Made by a program: the position numbers and the translations under genes
Shown: in pieces, positions 34,276 through 45,477 of the stretch
Layout: the number at the start of each line of letters is the position of its first letter
Position numbering within the stretch: the stretch's first letter is position 1
Assembly: GCA_963931865.1 (NCBI GenBank)
Contig: OZ007506.1
Coordinates: forward strand, 20,134,100-20,198,099
Direction of reading: 5' to 3'
Source: Axinella damicornis
Taxonomy: Eukaryota; Porifera; Demospongiae; Axinellida; Axinellidae
Length of the DNA: 64,000 nucleotides
The notes under the pieces: generated by a model
Databases searched by the model: none
What the model was told of the DNA's origin: nothing
The model's input: only the letters and a program-made list of their open reading frames with translations

Positions 34276-34860
34276 CCAGCAAGCACCCTTTATATGCAGT
34301 AACCACCTAGCAACTTGGTCTCATTCCCAGACCAAGTACAATGTTGGGTCTGGGAACAGGACTGGCAAGCACCTGCACTCAGACGCAGAATGAGATTCAT
34401 GGTGGACGGCGTTCCCCATCCTGCCTCATATACAGCCTCATTTATGGCATTCTGAGTGTTTCCAAAAACGTGCTGCACATTTTGGGGCGCACTCTTATTT
34501 GCTGGATAAGCGCTTTTTTTAAACACTTATTCATCAAGCATAATTACAGAGCTGTGGAATAGCAAATTGGGCCTACACCCGTCTTAATGAAGTAGGTGTG
34601 AAACTGTGAATGTGTATAAGGAGTTTTGTAAGGCTGCTAACTCAACAACACATGGAAACTAGGCTCCTGGACAACCCCATCTAAGGCCTTAGTTCTCACT
34701 CAACTACATACTTTTTTGTGACTGGTTGCAAAGCTAATAGCTACAATGTTCCATCCAGGAAATCGTAATTGCAGTCATTGTGAAGCAAGATGCTGGGGCA
34801 AACATTTGACTCCCATGCAGGTAAAATAGGATGAGGTTGAAGAGCGCTGTTGGATCATGC
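34276..34860. other. Non-coding, repeat-flanking
   Basis: Contains a short GGTCTCATTCCCAGACC...GGGTCTGGGAACAGGAC hairpin (near 34317-34365) that looks like a decayed relative of the TAGCCTCG elements. Otherwise no feature. Unit 2 homologue: 52690-53630, with about 330 extra bp near 53099-53428. Confidence 0.5.
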
Positions 34861-34861
34861 A

Positions 34862-35395
34862 GTCTGAATTTAAATATCTCGGTGTCGTCGTCAGTGAAGA
34901 CCTCTCTTAGTCTAAGCAGGTGGCTGCAGTAGTGACAAGGTCACGTAAAATTGGAGTTATATTCCGTAAATTTTATCTGTGGTGCGACACGAATACTCTG
35001 TTAAAACTGTATACACTTTATTACAAACCCCACCTTCAATATTGTTCTTTTGTATAGGACCCCCCATTGCTAAAGGAAAAAACAGGCTTTGGACAGAAGT
35101 TTGCACTTAGGATGTGCTGCAAATGCTGGATTGCATCATATGAAGAACTGCTTGAAAATACCAACCATCTGACTTTGAGCACTGAACACCTGTTTAACAA
35201 ACTATGTCACTTTTATAAATTCATAATTATCTCACCGTCCAAACATCCTAGAAGAAATGCCATGCAGCTCCCCCATGCAATTACGAAATCGCCACCACTA
35301 CTCGATCCTTGCTTGTACCATACGCCAGAACTAACTACTCATGCATTCATACCTAGGTCTTGGAACAACCTCCCTGCAAACATTGTCCAATGAAC
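34862..35395 (+). pseudogene. LINE reverse-transcriptase C-terminal relic, unit 1
   Basis: The plus strand reads FKYLGVVVSEDLS, stop, then KLYTLYYKPHLQYCSFV, stop, then TGFGQKFALRMCCKCW and IPRSWNNLPANIVQ. This is the conserved end of a non-LTR polyprotein with in-frame stops. A diverged copy lies at 53634-54150. Confidence 0.8.
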
Positions 35396-35527
35396 ATTTA
35401 AAAGACATCTACGGCAGTTCTTATATCAACACTCCTCACCCATTTAGCATTTACACTGTTGCAGTATATACTTATTTTTTTACTACCTTTTACATAATTA
35501 TGGAATGAATCCTTAAAACTATTAGCG

Positions 35528-35681
35528 CACAAATGCGTCATTTAGACCCTATGCACATGTAGGGCTTCTCATCAGTCCAAAACGAGACCAAAAAGGCTTC
35601 AGAGGGCCTAGGGACAACTTTGAGGGACGAACCCAAAAATTTGGTCAGTTTTCGGCGCGCACCCCCCACTAAACGTAGAAG

Positions 35682-35717
<36 letters not shown>

Positions 35718-36105
35718 ATCGAAAGCAGCCCCCCCTCACATGTCGTGGGTGTTTTTGATTTTAATGAGATTCATTGACCCAAGGATATTTGATTTCCATA
35801 GACCCCACCCAGGGCCTCAAGAAAACATGCAAATTGGTGGTGTAAGGTGTGCCATCAGTCAGATCTGGCCAAGTTTAGGGAAATGCTGGACGAAAATCCG
35901 GCTGACATCCACCTTTGACCTCCGATTGCTGGGCTTGTGGGGGTCATGAATATCATTAACGGTATTGCCAGAGGGGTCTCTCCATGTGTGCGAGCCCCGC
36001 CGCTGAGGAGCAAATGCTGTGGGAGAGGAGTACCTACGAAGGTGGTGTGCGCTGAATGCATGAAAATGTGTTGTCTTGGTGGGAAGAATTCGGTAGTTAA
36101 AGGGT
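35528..36105. mobile_element. TTAA-type element, older copy with poly-G
   Basis: Homologous along its length to the two identical 601-bp elements at 48413 and 49136 (for example GGGCCTAGGGACAA, TGGTGGTGTAAGGTGTGCCA) with about ten percent changes. The right end GTTAAAGGGTTA is kept and the left terminus has decayed. Unit 2 has the empty site TATTAGCTTAAGAGCTATTT near 54264, which contains a TTAA. Confidence 0.85.
35683..35716. repeat. Poly-G tract, 34 bases
   Basis: An uninterrupted G run inside the old TTAA element, where the younger copies have only short G runs. Its length may be unreliable in the assembly. Confidence 0.9.
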
Positions 36106-36520
36106 TATTAACAGCTATTTGGTTCATTTCATGTACTTTGTATGAACTTCATAGAAAAAAAGGCTAGCAACAATAAGAACTACAACAATACCAAATCAAT
36201 TTTACCAAAAGGCTTACAATCCTGCAGGGTCTACGGGCAGGACTACTGTTCTATACAGTACTCTGATCACATGCCAAACGTGCCTGTGAAAGAGTTCATC
36301 GGTGACACATGACCACAGAGGGACACCACTTCACACTGCACAGTCATCTTGATGACCTGGAGTCCAACTCCCCCTGCATCACCTAGTCTGGAGACTGAGG
36401 ATCGATTACCCGCCAGCTCTCAGATTAGCCTCGAACCCAGGGTACGAGTCTCATGAGGCTACTCTCAGATCAGCTAGCTGCTCATACTTTCAAGATCAAC
36501 AGCACATGCATGTGCATGCA
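36106..36520. other. Non-coding, matches unit 2 near 54275-54810
   Basis: Contains CAATCCTGCAGGGTCTACGG once; the corresponding stretch of unit 2 has a threefold tandem copy. No gene. Confidence 0.5.
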
Positions 36521-36523
36521 GAA

Positions 36524-36524
<1 letters not shown>

Positions 36525-36562
<38 letters not shown>
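36525..36562. repeat. Poly-C tract, 38 bases
   Basis: A pure C run where unit 2 has only GAATCCCCGCCCC (near 54806), so it expanded in unit 1 or contracted in unit 2. Confidence 0.9.
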
Positions 36563-36565
<3 letters not shown>

Positions 36566-36598
36566 CCCTTGCCCCGCCCCTTATCCCTAAACTATATA

Positions 36599-36836
36599 TG
36601 TGGGTGGTTCAAGTAAACTTGAACTGCACCTTATGTTTTTGAAATAAATTTTTATACATGTAGCCTCAGAGACACAAATGACTGTCCTCACCTGTGAATG
36701 TGCAGCTACGTAATTAACTTGCATAATATAATTATAATGTTAGCTTGCATAATACAATCAGTGCACAAAGACAGAAAGCCACACCCACCTTAATTGACTG
36801 GAATATGAGGTACAGTTTTTACTTGAACCACCCACA
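36599..36836. mobile_element. TGTGGGTGGTTCAAGT inverted-repeat element, 238 bp
   Basis: Ends TGTGGGTGGTTCAAGTAAA and the reverse complement, flanked by TA on both sides. Unit 2 has the uninterrupted site AACTATATATACTACTAG at 54827. The TA duplication suggests a Tc1/mariner-type non-autonomous element. Confidence 0.82.
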
Positions 36837-36844
36837 TAATCAGC

Positions 36845-36985
36845 CTAGCCTCGTTCCCAGGCCTCCACGCACAGCTTTGTCACTTGCAGTACGAAAAGCG
36901 CGGAGAAGGCCTGGAAGGGTTTTGCACGTGATGCGTGCCGCCGTTGACATCACGCATTCCGTTAATACATACTCACAGTATTCAA
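36845..36985. mobile_element. One end of the long TAGCCTCG element
   Basis: TAGCCTCGTTCCCAGGCC through GTGATGCGTGCCGCC matches the left arm of the 576-bp element at 1080-1655. The other end is missing. The unit 2 copy is 54846-54985. Confidence 0.8.
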
Positions 36986-36994
36986 CATAAACCA

Positions 36995-37520
36995 AATTCA
37001 CACGTTGGTTGAGTTCCGGTGCTCATTGCTCCAATCTAATGGGGTTGTCACAATACTTCCACACGTATTTACAAACCTCAGTCTTTGTTGTATCCAATGG
37101 TGCAAGTCTCATGTCCATAGCATGTAGCATTCTTGAGATACGACCACCTGAATTTACCCACGCAAGCCAAACTCATGAAATATGGTTGAGTTCAGGGGCT
37201 CATTGCTCCAAATCTAATGATACTTCCACATGTATTTACAAACCTCAGTTATTATTGTATCCAATGGTGCAAGTCTCATCCATAGCATGTAGCGGTCTTG
37301 AGATACGACCACACGAATTCACCCACGCAAGCCAAATTCATGAAATATGGTTGATTTCAGGGGCTCATAGCTCCAAAGCTGATGGGGTTGTCACAATACT
37401 TCCACACACCTTTATAAACCTCCATCTTTTTGTATCCAGTACTGTGGTGCAAGTCTCGTATCCATAGCAAGCATATCCGTTCTCAAGATATGCCAGCATG
37501 AATGCTTCAGGGGCTCATAG
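36995..37520. repeat. ~165-bp tandem repeat, three to four copies, unit 1
   Basis: The unit contains GGGCTCATTGCTCCAAATCT, CTTCCACATGTATTTACAAA and TCTTGAGATACGACCAC. Copies differ by 10-15 percent. The homologous array is 54990-55580. Confidence 0.85.
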
Positions 37521-37708
37521 CTCCAAATCAGATGTGGTTGTCACCGATCTATTGAAAGTGCAGAGATGGGGCTTTTATCTGGCGCAGGTCTGGTCATCAT
37601 ATATAGCACCCTGCATTCTTGCACTACAGGCGCTGAATCTGACCCATCTTGAGACGCTTCAAGCTATAGATCTACCCGACTTTACAGCGTTCTCACACAA
37701 AGACGGGA

Positions 37709-39166
37709 GATAGATAGATAGATAGATAAATTTTAATTTTAGACAGGAAATGTCCCTTCAGCCACCTGGCTGGTCCTCCAGGGAGTCCTGCACATACAGT
37801 ACACACAATAACTGCACATTCGTCTACAAAAATTACAAAATTAAGTACAAAATCAAAACACATACAGTCCTGCACATACACACAATAATTAAGTACAAAA
37901 TCAAAACACATACAGTACACCACACAAATTGCCTACAAAGATTACAAAACCTCAACTTATCATTATCTATTAAACATGTAAGTCCGAAGTTTTGTTCTGA
38001 ATGCTGTAGACGATCTCAGGGTCCTAATCTCGGGTGGAAGGCTGTTCCACTCCTGTATCCCCTTGAATGTGAAAGACTTATGCCCCCACTCCGTCTTAAC
38101 TTGGGGTACATAAAGTTTACAGTTATCATGACCCCGTGTCACCCGTCTCCCAATCTCAGCATTGGTCTTCAGTCTTCCACTCAAGCACTGCGGAGCAATG
38201 TTCAGCACACACCTCCGAACTAGTGTCAGCCGACTCATTTCCCTTCTTTTCTCCAGAGTCATCCAGTTCATCTTTTGCCTTAACCCCTTGCTTGGAGTTC
38301 TGGGTGGCTGGGAGAGGATGATGCGCATCCCATAGTTCTGAACCCTCTCTAGCCGCTTCCTCATGTCTTGTGTACACTCCTGCCACACTACAGAACAATA
38401 ATCTAAGTGTGGCAGTACAGTGGCGTTGTAGATTTTCTTCTTCGTATCAGGTGGCAGCACATCCTTCAGCCTCCTCAACTTCGCCAGTCCAACAAAACAC
38501 CACTTCCGCACACTTTGAACCTGATCCTTCCACGTTAGCCCATCATCCAGTAACACTCCCAGACACTTCACAGTCTTGCTCCTCTCTATTTTCTGCCCAT
38601 CAATTTGTACCTCAACATTCTCCAACTCACGTGCTCTCCGCTTCCTACTCAACAGCAACAACTTGGTTTTCTTTACATTCAACTGCAATTTGTTTGCTTC
38701 CACCCACCCTCAAGATCATCCACCAAACCTTCCTCCAACCGACTTGCATCACTGCTCACTAATGACATGGTGGTGTCGTCGGCATATTGCTTCACCTTAC
38801 TCTGATGTATAGTTCGAGTCAGGTCATTAGCATACAAAATGAAGAGTAACGGACCGACAATTGACCCTTGCGGCACTCCTCTCCTTATGTCAGCCCATTC
38901 CGAAGTAGCGTCACCTACACATACCCTTTGCCTTCTCCCCTCCAAATATCCTTCAAACCACTTCAGCTCTCCACCTCTCACACCATACCAAGAGAGTTTC
39001 TGCAACAATATGGAGTGATCCACCATGTCAAATGCTTTACTGAAGTCTAAGAAGACAGACCCTACAAGCATGTCCTTGTCCAGGGACATGCTTGTCCAGT
39101 CCAGGACATACTTGTCCTTGTCCAGGGACATGCTTGTCCGACCAGGGACAAGCATGTCCTTGTCCA
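37709..39166 (-). mobile_element. 5'-truncated LINE with RT domain (frameshifted)
   Basis: The minus strand from 39100 encodes VFLDFSKAFDMVDHSILL, GVPQGSIVGPLLFILYANDL and the catalytic KQYADDTTM, then shifts frame near 38706 (GGTGGGTGG) and continues as EANKLQLNVKKTKLLLLSRK to the stop at 37963, ending in TYMFNR. This is a CR1/L2-like non-LTR reverse transcriptase. The 3' end is a (GATA)n microsatellite at 37709, usual for that group. Unit 2 lacks the element entirely (GGGAGCAGTCTCAACTG at 55760), so it inserted after the duplication. Confidence 0.92.
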
Positions 39167-39175
39167 GGGAGCAGT
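39061..39175. repeat. Palindromic short repeats at the LINE 5' edge
   Basis: GGACAAGCATGTCC and CTTGTCCAGGGACATGCTTG recur about five times in both orientations exactly at the 5' breakpoint of the LINE. It is a possible product of template slippage during insertion. Confidence 0.7.
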
Positions 39176-39454
39176 CTCAACTGTCTTGCTAGCTAAATAG
39201 ACTATTGACCACCAGAGATACACATACCTCAAAGGATAAGTCGGTTCGCATGAACACATCTTGGAACAGTCGGTGCCAAAATCTGCTTCTCGAATTCGCG
39301 AAGCCGTGACAGTCGACATGGCTATTTCGTAACACGGAAATCGCATAACTCCGAGTTCATAACGAATACTGCCGGAAGAGGTAACAGACGAATACGAACC
39401 TCCGTAAGCTTGCACTCCCTCCTCGCGAGCTGCGAGCCTCTGATCTGAGCCAAG

Positions 39455-40489
39455 ATGGCCCAAAACAAAGTCCGGCGGAAGCCACCAGCTGTACATGCAG
39501 TGGACTTCAGCGACATAAACTGGTCCAGTCAATCGGCAGTCCTCCATCGCAGGTACGGGAAGAACATCAGGCTGTCTGGAAGAAACTGCGTGGCTGAACG
39601 AGTAAATCCACTACTCTGGGAGAGGTATCATCATCACCCTGATCATGGAGTGGTAATGACAGCTGAGCCCGTGCCTGTTGGGGGAATGTTTCAGGTCACT
39701 GTGCTGGAGAAAGTGGAAAGGTGGTCTGGAGCTCTTGTAAGGGTGGTCCTTGGTCACTAATCGTATGCAACCTATTTTATGTATAGTGGCAAATTTGATT
39801 ACTTGTTGCACGGGAATCCCAGCTCCAAAGCTGGCAGGCAGGTATGCATCAAAGGAATTTGCCATCAAAGCTTGCTTTAGAGCTAGCACTTGTACAAATG
39901 ATCGAAGAAGCACAAAAGAGCAACACACTGCCGAGATTGTGTTGATGCACAGTAATTTAGTAGCCTCGTTCCCAGGCCTTCTAACCCTAGCATTTGTCGC
40001 TTGCAGTGCTAACGCGTACGCGGGGGAAGGCCTGGTAATGGTTTTAGTAACTCCCCCAACACTTCTTTCCTGCCATTTAAGTGCAAGTTCTGGCTTGCCA
40101 GCTCAGTGCTGCACTGCACTGATGATGCCAAACAGCTGTAATTAGTTGCACTCTGAATTGATATTCAGATGTATTGTTGAGTTGAAATATCATAATTTAT
40201 GTATATTAAATTTTGTGTCTGCCTATTTACATACAATGTCATGTATTTTATGTTCTACCTCTGCTCTACTCAACAGAAAATCGCCCTCACAACAGAAAAC
40301 CCTGACAATTGTGCAGTCCCAAGCACCCTATACAACATGTATTCTCAGTCTAACAAGAGGTACTGGCTCCTGCATGGAAGCTTAAAACGCCATAATGGTC
40401 AACATAAGACTATTAGCATCAACACAGACATTCTGCTTGTTGGGCAGTCAGTGGGTCTTCTGGTGACCAGAGCTCTAATTCATCATTAG
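39455..40489 (+). pseudogene. Truncated copy of the Neuralized-repeat kinase gene
   Basis: Exon 1 (39455-39736) and the first part of exon 2 (40277-40472) duplicate those of the full gene at 56025. They encode most of a Neuralized homology repeat (KNIRLSGRNCVAERV, then TTENPDNC and DILLVGQSVGLLVTR). After VTR the sequence jumps to unit 2 and adds five foreign residues and a stop at 40489. The CBM-like, coiled-coil and kinase parts are absent. About 285 bp of upstream sequence is also duplicated, so it may still be transcribed. Exon 1 is intact. Confidence 0.88.
39960..40035. mobile_element. Degraded TAGCCTCG-family element
   Basis: TAGCCTCGTTCCCAGGCC is intact on the left, and GGAAGGCCTGG remains on the right without the terminus. 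It lies in the intron of the truncated kinase copy. Unit 2 lacks it together with about 150 bp. Confidence 0.75.
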
Positions 40490-41126
40490 CTACACTGCAG
40501 AGAATTTGATATACTGTTGCACAGTGCATGTTAACCAATTCTACAAGCGTGATGGACTGCTGTGTATTGGTACTGGCTTCCTATAGCTATGGTCATATAT
40601 ACTCACCTGAAAATGCTACCGTAATCATTGTTGAGCTCGGAGGTCTGGCCTAATGCTGGTGCATGGTCAAATGTGCCTTTGCAGACAGATATACACTGTA
40701 TATATCTGGATACCTGATCAGTGACTGCTACATTGTCACAGGGCTGGACCAGCGCTAGCGGTATGACAATGATTTTGCTGTCCTGATCTTAAAATAGTGT
40801 AGCATTTCAGGCTACCATAATACTTCGATTTGGGATGGGACACGACGTGTACATACCATCTGGGATGGCATGACGGGGACGTATGCAAACAGTTGTGTGT
40901 CACATGCACAGACAGTCCACATCAGCTGAGGGCGCGTGAGGACCATCGAGACAGCTAGAGAGCTTGGTACAATGCATTATACAGTCATGTAGGCACACTG
41001 AATAAAAATGTGGATGATGGTCCCTATCCAGAGGGATAAGCGAATGCTCTCCCCTTCTCCCAAAATGCCATGGGGGAGGGAAGCATTAGAACACTCATGA
41101 TCAGGGAAGGCTTACAAAACTATCAT

Positions 41127-42199
41127 CTCACACCAGTTAAGGCAAGCTCACAGATTCATAGAAGTCAAGATGGAGCAAAACAACCACAGAAGAATGCTGC
41201 ATTATCTGAGACACCTTTACATCTAGAGTAGCTGGTACCCATGAATCATTAGTAAACAAGTGTACAGAATATATTAGTTGCCATGGTGACGTAATTGTTT
41301 CCGGTAAACAATCCACTAATTATGACCGTCCTTAACCGCTACTTTTCCGTTTACCGTTACCAGAATGCACCTAAAATTGCTCAAATTATATATATATTTT
41401 TTTGGCTTTTTTCATTTTTCATTTTTTTTTCTTTCACAGCTTGAGAAAGGCTAGTTTGCAACAGTTTACAAGTGTTGTAAATGCTAGTGTACAAGGCAGT
41501 TTACAAGTTTGTAAATGAACCCCTGTATGTAAGCAATAGGAGTTCATTTACAAACTTGTAAACTGGCTTGTACACTTGCATTTACAACACTTGTAAACTG
41601 TTGCAAACTAGCCTTTCTCAAGCTGTGTTTTTTTCTGTTTATTTTTATTTTTATTTTCATTTTTATTTTTTATTTTTTCCATTTTGCAAGATCATTTTCA
41701 AGTAATGCATGTACAATTATATATCATTCGAAAGCTTTCGGTACGTACTACAGTAATCTAAGTGGAAAATTTGTACTGTCCACTGTTGTTGAGAGATACG
41801 CAAACAAATAGCTAAATTTAGAGTCAAAATGCCGCCTAATTAAGTATTCACGAAGGCGCTGCTCTTACCAGGAAAGAGTAGGACAAATTTTCCACCCAGA
41901 ATTCGAATGTACAGGCTTGGAAGGATCTCCTATCAAAAACTGGTCTCCATCTATGAAGGATTTGGTAGCGGTAAACGATAACTCGCACGGACAGTTTGCT
42001 ATTCCGTGCTTCCAGCCGGCCAAACAGGCCAATTAGCATTGTGGGACACGGTAAACCACAAATTATCAGACCGGCACACCTTTGATGAAATTTCACACCC
42101 TCTTGAGTCTTTTCAGCCTAAGTGTGCTTGTATAAAGGGAAGTGCAAATACTATGCGCCGAGCGCTGTTTTGTAGTGAGCTTGCCTTAACTGATGTGAG
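41127..42199. mobile_element. 1073-bp DNA element with CTCACA ends
   Basis: Terminal inverted repeats of about 25 bp, CTCACACCAGTTAAGGCAAG at the left and the reverse complement at the right. Unit 1 has the uninterrupted TATCATGACTAACATC at 26731, giving an exact empty site and a 2-bp AT duplication. No transposase frame is visible. A 193-bp hairpin is nested within. Confidence 0.92.
41435..41627. mobile_element. 193-bp near-perfect hairpin
   Basis: CACAGCTTGAGAAAGGCTAG and its reverse complement form arms of about 90 bp around a short loop, flanked by T-rich runs. It is probably a foldback element nested in the 1073-bp element. Confidence 0.88.
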
Positions 42200-42254
42200 A
42201 TGACTAACATCATCCACTGACACTTTATGTAATATGTAATATTTTGCCGAAGTT

Positions 42255-42333
42255 AACCTTGGTGGTGAAGTTATGAGTGACTTTGTGTACTTGTTGGACA
42301 CTATTGTTCACTTCGACTATTGTCACCCCTGCA
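42255..42333 (+). repeat. Copy of the ACCTTGGTGGT dispersed repeat, unit 2
   Basis: Duplicate of 26784-26862. Confidence 0.65.
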
Positions 42334-42865
42334 CAAATTATGGCCTGAGAACGAGGCTGTTTCCTCCGAAGCCAAACAGGATATTGCCCTTAAAAAGCTT
42401 ACAATGTGCATACAATGTGCCTCCTTGTTACCAGTTCCTGCCTAAATTGTTATCAAGTGTCCCTTTAATGCCTCACAAATGAGAATGCATGGTCGTCAAC
42501 AAAGTGTCCCTATGCACGCTTGCCAACAAAGTGTCCTCACAAACATGGTGACCATCTGAAAGAGCCTGAAAACTATAATTACGGCAACATTAAAATGCAG
42601 GTGTGGTGATTTGTCCCATGCAAGTTGAACACAATGAGTATTATGACCATGCAGCATCTATTACTCTCCACTATCAACATTCACTGTCTTTTCATCCATG
42701 GTAGGTGGGTAAAGCAACTAAACATATACGTACAAATCGGTATTACAATTAATTTCATGTGGGAGCAATATAATCCTATCACAGCAAATAATATTAATAT
42801 GCCATTACAGATCCTTAACAAAGTTTGAAGTGCAGTACAGCATAATATCCATGATTGCATGTTAG

Positions 42866-44467
42866 CTAGCACATGTGCTTCTTTATCTGCAGCTGTATGG
42901 TATCATCAATTATTAAAAGCATTCCCTTCAGAACTTCACCAGCTTCATGCAGGTGCTGCTGCAAGCGTGGTTTGAGGGACTTCTTCCGGTCGTCTGGAAA
43001 ATCACGGAATGGTGCTGGGCCAAAACTGGGGAAATCATAACAGATAAGGTCATCAACATCCAGTTCTTCCGCTCTTGGTCCCTCCGTGACATCTTCCTCA
43101 GCAAGTCTCGCATATCGTGCCTGTTGGAGGAGTGGAACTGCCTTCTCGACAGGCACAAAAATGTTGGTGATGGGGCAGCGTATCTCCATTGGCTTATAAT
43201 GCTTCTTGAAATTGACCTTCTTGGAAAACTCATTGTAGGGACCGATATTGTAGTAAACCATCTCGGAGTTTTCTTGCTGCAGGCGTTGTATAAATGCTAT
43301 CTCCACGAGGATATTGTAGAGTAACGGGGATATGAAGCGGAGACGTGGGTTGTAGTAAGTTTGGATTGGAGAGACTGATTCAGGAAGGATGTCCATAATG
43401 CTAAACATTTCCAGTTTCCCGTCGATGTAGTAATGCAAGTGGTAGGTTCCCAGCGGTCTGTTTCCTTGAGGTGATACAAATGGGGAGCACACAAAACCCC
43501 AGCGAAACTCAGACACACTCTCAAACATTGCCTTTTCTGGGAGCATGGCTTTCATGTGGGAGCTGTAAATGCGAAAGGTCGTGTCAATGGTCTCTGTGAT
43601 TTGGGGGTCCTCGGGGTTGCAACAGAACAACTTTATCTCCAGCTTGTGTTTCGGTGGAGAGCTCGAGGACTGTAGCTCTGCCTCATACTCATCAAGTAAT
43701 TTGTACAGTGGTTTCGCTGTTTTCTTGCCGACAACCCCTTTGTCTTTCTCCTCTGCAGCTGTAGTGCACGTGCCCAGCTTTGCCGCCCCCTTTTCAGCCT
43801 TCACTACCTTCGCTTTTCTGCACAGTGGCTTGTTGGGATCAGGACCAAGTCCTGGTTTCACTGCTTTCTTTGCCTTATGTGCGTCAGTGCTTCCACCTTG
43901 ATCCAAGGCATCAAGTGCTACAGTTTCACTTTGTCGTCCTCCTGCAGCTGCAGTTTGAAGACTGTTAGTTGTTTGATCATCCTGTTGTAGAAAAGTCGTT
44001 TCTGCATCAACAGCAGCTGCAGAGGTGAAGTATGTGTGCTCAGTATTCCCGACTTTGTGATCAATCGCTAGATGGGGGTCAGGATTATCCCACTGTGGAT
44101 CACCGTATAGTAGAAATTTTTGCCATTTCTTCAGAACGTGCTTGTGCGACTTTGTGACCTCGAAGTCGGTCACAGGTATACGAGCAAGGTGCGTCGGGCA
44201 GCAGATATCGGCCAATTTCATTTTGAATAGTACATCACCTATCCGGCACCAGCCAAGTTCGGCGAGTCGTTCAAATGTATCGCATCGCAATGGCGAAGCT
44301 TTACAGATCATCATGTCCGCTAGCTCCATGCCGGGTTGGTGGCAGTGAGGACAACTAGGGGGCGCCAATTCGCTGTAGAGCTGAACTGGGAATAAGTGAC
44401 TTGTCATCGCACTGTCTGCTGCTCTCGCATTTCCTGGCTGATCTGTAGCTTGCCTTCTGCCTTCCAT
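42866..44467 (-). CDS. ATE1: Arginyl-tRNA--protein transferase (ATE1), copy 2
   Basis: Same 533-residue intronless frame as 27395-28996, with all four N-terminal cysteines (39, 42, 89, 90) and the transferase domain intact. Three residues differ: T172, H423 and I433. The flanking sequence is duplicated on both sides, so this copy arose with the segmental duplication rather than by a second retroposition. Nothing indicates decay, so two active genes are plausible. Expression cannot be judged from sequence. Confidence 0.94.
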   Translation of the reverse strand: MEGRRQATDQPGNARAADSAMTSHLFPVQLYSELAPPSCPHCHQPGMELADMMICKASPLRCDTFERLAELGWCRIGDVLFKMKLADICCPTHLARIPVTDFEVTKSHKHVLKKWQKFLLYGDPQWDNPDPHLAIDHKVGNTEHTYFTSAAAVDAETTFLQQDDQTTNSLQTAAAGGRQSETVALDALDQGGSTDAHKAKKAVKPGLGPDPNKPLCRKAKVVKAEKGAAKLGTCTTAAEEKDKGVVGKKTAKPLYKLLDEYEAELQSSSSPPKHKLEIKLFCCNPEDPQITETIDTTFRIYSSHMKAMLPEKAMFESVSEFRWGFVCSPFVSPQGNRPLGTYHLHYYIDGKLEMFSIMDILPESVSPIQTYYNPRLRFISPLLYNILVEIAFIQRLQQENSEMVYYNIGPYNEFSKKVNFKKHYKPMEIRCPITNIFVPVEKAVPLLQQARYARLAEEDVTEGPRAEELDVDDLICYDFPSFGPAPFRDFPDDRKKSLKPRLQQHLHEAGEVLKGMLLIIDDTIQLQIKKHMC

Positions 44468-45167
44468 TTGACAATGTTTTCAGTGCGTGTAAACCTCCGC
44501 AATCGTGTACGTCCTGGCCTATAGCTACAGAGATCAGCTTTATACAGAAATTGTCCAACCTCTTCCAAATTTAAATTCCAAATTCCAGCCAGCCTGGTTT
44601 ATATAGCTAGCCTACATTACTATTATAGCATGTCATGCATCGAATAGCTTTTAAGAGGCCACTAGAATGCTAGTCACAAAAGCAAATCAGAGTGCCCATA
44701 AAAGCATGGATTGTGTTATTGGTATTGTATTTCATGCCTGACACATTGTGTGAAGCAGTGTTGGTACATCCATTAGCTTGAGCTGTATATGGGATAGCAT
44801 TTTGCCTTCAATATTCTTGGCTGCGTCTGGGCTCAGCTTTGAACAGCCCTTGGTTGGAGCCGGGTAGCCGGGTTTTAAGCATAAATGGGCCTAGAAAACA
44901 GTGGTCTCCCCTTGCAGAGCCTTGAAATCCAGTGTTCAAGGCTGATTTTTCTGCTAGAGCGAGTTACCATCGCCCTTGATCACATATTATAGCATGTCAT
45001 GCATCGAATAGCTTTTAAGAGGCCACTAGAATGCTATATAGTCACAAAAGCAAATCAGAGTGCCCATAAAAGCATGGATTGTGTTATCGGTATTGTAGTC
45101 ATGCACTATAAAAAGAGAAGGGATGTTTTAAGGTCCTATAGAATATGACTTAAAACTGCAATATTTC
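44468..45167. other. ATE1 copy 2 upstream region
   Basis: Holds the unit 2 version of the ~120-bp direct repeats (44626-44748, 44988-45108) around a shortened interior (44749-44987). No gene. Confidence 0.6.
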
Positions 45168-45235
45168 CCACGTGTAACACATGGGGAACGTATAAGTCAC
45201 TTGTCCGACGTATAACACATGGGGAACGTTTAAGT
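45168..45235. repeat. 38-bp repeat, two copies (unit 2)
   Basis: Counterpart of the nine-copy array at 30106-30438. The second copy has CGACGTATAACAC instead of CCACGTGTAACAC. Confidence 0.85.
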
Positions 45236-45477
45236 TTATTAAACAGCCCGTGTATGATATGCCCTATTCTCTTATAACTTGCAATTAATCCACTAAATGC
45301 AAGGGGTGAACCCATGGAAGCATGAATACAGTTTAATAATCTGAAAACATGTTTATTCTGCAGTGATTAAATGGAAGCATGAATACGATTATCGAATAAG
45401 TATGGAGAAATTATCTATGACTCCTGGTAGGGGGGAAATTGTGCCGCGTAAATAATATAATCTAATCCAATACAATA

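Larger units (their letters stand above)
26091..40472. repeat. Segmental duplication, unit 1 (14.4 kb)
   Basis: The sequence from TAATTCATCATTAGCTACAC onward recurs in order at 40476-56926: intergenic, ATE1, satellites, foldback region, minisatellite, LINE relic, TAGCCTCG half-element, 165-bp repeats, and the kinase gene exons 1-2. Unit 1 ends inside kinase exon 2 at CCAGAG (40467-40472), followed by the filler CTC and then unit 2. Identity is very high in the genes (the two ATE1 proteins differ at three residues of 533). Confidence 0.95.
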
